A stretch of 64,000 bases of DNA, from assembly GCF_905475395.1 (NCBI RefSeq), contig NC_058342.1, positions 36,042,140-36,106,139 of the forward strand, given 5' to 3'. The position numbers and the translations under genes are program-made. Shown here piece after piece: positions 60,151 to 64,000 of the stretch (positions are counted from its first letter, which is position 1; each line of letters starts with the position of its first letter). The stretch comes from Chrysoperla carnea (taxonomy: Eukaryota > Arthropoda > Insecta > Neuroptera > Chrysopidae). Below the pieces are notes generated by a model that was not told where the DNA came from, did not search any database, and was given only the letters and a program-made list of their open reading frames with translations.

Positions 60151-60322
60151 CCCATATAACAAGGACGTGAAACTTGGGTGTAGAGGGTAGCAGGAAAAAA
60201 GGCGCCTATCTGGGCGGTCCATGGTCGTTGCATACTGCGCATCAGGATGTATAAAGTGATTGAAAACAAAAAACAGGCTAATGCGCATTACAACGTAGGC
60301 AACGAGATAGGCGCCTTTTTTA
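60151..60322. mobile_element. MITE, family with AAGGACGTGAAAC ends (copy D, right end lost)
   Basis: It starts with the full CCCATATAACAAGGACGTGA end and has GGCGCCTATCTGGGCGG and TACTGCGCATCAGG. The right side is an inverted partial copy ending near GATAGGCGCCTTTTTT, without the terminal CACGTCCTTG. Confidence 0.65.
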
Positions 60323-61024
60323 TTGCTTCGCTCTCAGGGGTACCGCAAGTGAGTCCCTAGCACCTAGACCATGAGTCGTCTGGTCTCTCCGATGTGAACG
60401 ACCTGTTTTAGCTACGTTTTTCGACTGTTAGCGATCTAACTTGAATATTGACGTATGTGTTCTAATTGAGAGGTTTTCAAACCACTTCTTATAAATATAA
60501 TTTTATTTAAATATTTAAGCTCCTTTAATAAGACAAAAGCTAGTAAAGCTAAATTTTAAGCGTCCAGGAATTTTTATAAAATGATTTGTGAGAAAAAATT
60601 TGAATGAAGAAATTTTTTGAATATTATATAATTATTTGAGAGTTTCATGTGCTAATTTTCTGATAATTTGCGTCCGTCTTTGAAACGTATTTATCAAAGT
60701 GATTCAGTTAAACGCATTTCTATATTAAAATACGTAGATTTAATTTAGATCGAATGGATTTTAGGATCTATACAAAAAATTCATTCGATTTAAAGAAGAT
60801 TAAATCTTAAAAATTTAAAAATGATTTGCAATTTTTGTCGATTTTAATTGTGAATTACATACTAAGATCTAAGAAAAGCATTACATCTTCTAAAATTTTC
60901 AAAACATTAATTTACTGTTATCTGTTTTATTTTTAAAGAGAAATTTCATTTTCTTGTCTAAAGTTCAGCGACCACTTTAAGCTGTATTTAACCCAACGTC
61001 ATGGTCTGAATCATAGTCATGGTT

Positions 61025-61322
61025 ATATCGCTTCCAAGGGCCTCCATTAGCAAATCTGACAGTATATCACTATTGCATGAGCTGTCAAAGTGTGGAGAAA
61101 CAGGAGACGATGTCTCATCTTGTCTCATCTTGCCACTGTCCAGCTCTTGCCATGAAGAGCTGGGCTTATTTGAGCCAGCCTCTCTTTGACGACCTCTCTG
61201 GCCTAAAGTCCGTTGTCGTCAAAGCACTCCTACTGTTCTTAAACAACTCAAAATGGTTCATGGAGAAGTGGCCGGGGTTGGACCAACCCTTTTTCGATAT
61301 CACAATGGATCCCATGGTCTAA
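61025..61322 (+). mobile_element. Non-LTR retrotransposon fragment (ORF2 C-terminus)
   Basis: The frame 61077-61322 reads MSCQSVEKQETMSHLVSSCH, then LSQPLFDDLSGLKSVVVKALLLF. The pattern C-x-S-x..QETMSHLVSSC is the Cys/His motif typical after the RT domain of Jockey/I-type elements. It is the longest of the three pieces. It ends in a stop, so it may retain the natural ORF end, but everything upstream is lost. Confidence 0.55.
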
Positions 61323-61927
61323 GTGTCTTTTCATAGACGTAAGACGTGAAAACTCCATCAAAAGATCAACGACAGCAACTACTGGGAGGTTAATAACAGC
61401 GTGATCACTGAACAGAAGATCGACAAGAATTATTCTCATACCTTAGACTCTACCTCGATTAAAAGTCTTTCTAGTAAAGTAATTCACCTTAGAAATCGAC
61501 TATTGCGCACAAATTCGTACTTAAAAGCAATATTATGTACAAATAATAAAGTTAGGACTTCCCACGGCCATGACCACAGTGTCACGGTGGTCAGGACGAT
61601 ATGGAGTTCTAATCTTAACTAACTGATGTAGGTATACTACACGATAATAGGTAGTATGCGATAAAAACGTTTGGAAACTAAAAAATAAAAAAATAAAAAT
61701 AAAGCCAAAGTGTGATAAACGCACATAAAAATTTAATTTTTAAAGACTGTTTTTTATGTACTTCAATACATACTTAATTAATTAATTAATTAATATAAAC
61801 GAACGATATTTATTTTTTATTAATTCACATCCACAGTGGAATTTACACCTCTCAATCACTGACATGGGTCCGTCCACAATCCACAATCCATCACATGTTC
61901 CATGTTTACATGTTCCAAACGGCTTAG

Positions 61928-62335
61928 GTCAAAATCGATTATAACGGCATCGAAGGCACTCTTACTTTTTATCTATCTGAAATAAAGGACCATCCATAAA
62001 TTACGTCATACGTTAGCGGGGGGGGGGGTAGGGAGCAGGGACAAAACTTCCGACAAGTGCCATCGCACGCGCAATTAAAAATTATTTTGAATGGAAATAT
62101 AAAAAATTTTAAAACTGATGGTTTTAATTTATAAGGGGGGGGGGAGTTTTCACAAATATGACCACGTGTGATAAATACGTAAGGGAGAGATGGAGATGGA
62201 GCCCTAGTTTATGGATGGCCCCTAATAATGTCTCTTACATTAGTCGCCTTGGAGATATGACTTCAATTTGTAAGTTTTGTACTTTACCAATAGCCGATGG
62301 TCGTAATAACCGATTTTCACTGTACACAGTTAAAG
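61928..62335. mobile_element. Possible pogo-type MITE
   Basis: GGTCAAAATCGATTATAACG on the left and CGTAATAACCGATTTTCACTGT on the right are roughly inverted, similar to the ends at 15477 and 35516. The match is imperfect. Confidence 0.3.
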
Positions 62336-64000
62336 ATAAATATTCACAATAAATATAACAAATCCAAAAAACGATTAAAAAAAAGTTAGTTTTTAATAGG
62401 AAAATAATTTTAAAATGTGGACGAGCCCATTCTAATACATAAAAGAATTGAATAACTAGTATTTATATATAAATATATTTATATTACTGATACTGGGTCT
62501 GCTAGCAGTAACTATACGCTTACCATTACATTGCAGGACATATTTTTAGACTTAAGCAGTGGAATTTGAGTCACAGCTGAAAATTTGGGAAACTGTGTCT
62601 TAACAACTTTTTGAAATATGTAAATTTTTTTAGCCAAGTTTCAGTATGAATGTTCATTGAGAGCGAGGACAGGACAATAAGAGAGAGATGTTGGGTTAAA
62701 TGATTTTTTCTGGTCCCTAGCTTTGAAAATGTTGCTATTTTAAAAAGTTGTTAGACTGTGCGGCTATAACCTTAATATTTTATAATTTATTTATAGATTA
62801 GTTTTTAAAATTTTAGTTTTAGTTATTTCGGCTTCTAATTTATTATGCTCTACGAGCACTACGAGCTACATCTACAGTTCTATTTTAGTACTAAGCAGAA
62901 GCTCTTTGAACCATAGAGATAATAGAGATAGAGCAGACAAACCATAGAATGCTGTGTAAGTGGAAATGTCTGCAAAACAAATAAACTTGGTTATCATTTG
63001 TCTCTGTCAAGTGTTAACAACAACTACCGCAATTCTCTCTATTAAAATAAAGTTTGGTAGCATCTATCTCTGTCGATAACAGCTACCGCAACTGACTATC
63101 TCTTTCATTTCTGCGGACAGGTTTTATGCTGGCTTGTCTCTTCCATATATGTAATACTTCTTACAGCCCAGACTATATATTCCTCACACTCTGTCGACGC
63201 AGGACCACGACTCTTGCGCATGCGTCACTTCATACGTATCAGTACAAACGTACTTTTTCTCTGCCTCGCCTGTTTTCGCCGGTCCCTCTCATAGAGATAT
63301 ATAACCTGTTTGCTTTGAACACAGTATGCAACTTACAGCCCTTAAGAAGTGTGTTAAGTGAGATGGTGATGGTTTGCGTTTAGTTAATCTAAACTTACCC
63401 AATATTTAAAAATAATCTTGATTTAATTTATCAATTCAATATATAGAATCATTTTTTTAATATGACTCATCCAGTGTCCATGTGCTCACTGCTACGTTCA
63501 GTTTAATCGCCATTATTCAAATATCTTCTAAAAAATAACAATCATATTCTGAAGTGTATTGAGTTTAATCGAAATCGAATACATAAAATATTTTTCGATT
63601 TTTTAAGAGGAAATTATTTTGGGGGGAGGGGAGGGGGTTCTAGTTTATGGTAACATTGGATTGGATGAATTTAACCTTGATTGACTCCTTCAATAATTAT
63701 TTTTTTGTGAGATATTTGAATCCGTCCATTAAAAGGATTACCCAAAAAGTTAGCAAATTAAATCCAAACCATTACGGTTTTTTTTTGGATTTTAAGTGGT
63801 ACTGATCGTGTTATGGCAGACTCATCTTTCCGAATCTGTAAATTTTAGTAAAAATCGTATGGGTTTTGTTAAAAAAAGAATTCTATATACAAAAAAAAAA
63901 AAAGAAAAAAGGTGTTTTTGGTTTCTATTTGAATATAAATTCGTTTTACAATATTTAATAAATTTATGAATAAAAATTGATTTTAGATCAGCCATTCCAA

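Larger units (their letters stand above)
59947..64000. other. Intergenic with transposon debris
   Basis: Contains a CT microsatellite just after the receptor stop (59975-60012), a MITE, a non-LTR fragment and a possible pogo-type MITE. G-runs lie at 62019-62027, 62137-62145 and 63620-63640. Small open frames at 61401-61622, 62158-62352 and 63126-63383 show no recognisable protein. Confidence 0.55.

Overview
This window looks like nuclear DNA from an AT-rich insect genome. The genes have short coding exons with GT-AG introns, the proteins are of insect type (FCHo, Lap1, and a leucine-rich-repeat receptor of the Tartan/Capricious kind), and the introns and spacers are full of small inverted-repeat transposons, tRNA-derived SINEs and non-LTR debris. 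The order cannot be fixed from the sequence. No bacterial-type operon, CRISPR array, rRNA or intact tRNA gene is visible.

Layout. (1) 1-5505, minus strand: the 5' part of FCHo, an F-BAR endocytic adaptor; seven coding exons were rebuilt with consistent phase and the gene leaves the window on the left. (2) 5506-16802: about 11 kb of intergenic DNA with many MITEs and foldback elements. (3) 16803-45359, minus strand: one very large gene. Seven coding exons join in frame (15,246 nt, 5,081 codons plus stop) to encode an unrecognised, probably nuclear protein with an N-terminal helical region, AT-hooks, huge low-complexity regions, several in-frame tandem repeat arrays, and a Cys-rich basic C-terminus. 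Its introns hold a pogo-like element, a ~308-bp palindromic satellite, Helitron-like pieces and a SINE. (4) 45360-47842: spacer between two divergently transcribed genes. (5) 47843-53218, plus strand: a complete Lap1 gene (LRR + PDZ scaffold, 867 aa, seven exons). (6) 53219-57942: spacer with a strong hairpin element. (7) 57943-59946, plus strand: a single-exon LRR transmembrane receptor. (8) 59947-64000: spacer with transposon debris.

Lap1 (a cortical scaffold), the LRR receptor (with a possible PDZ-ligand C-terminus) and FCHo (clathrin-coat initiation) all act at the plasma membrane; the giant protein is more likely chromatin-associated. Nothing shows that the four genes form one pathway. 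The most notable items are the 5,081-aa gene with its 9.1-kb exon and actively evolving coding repeats, a SINE with a perfect 18-bp target duplication 56 bp before a Lap1 exon, and the palindromic satellite.
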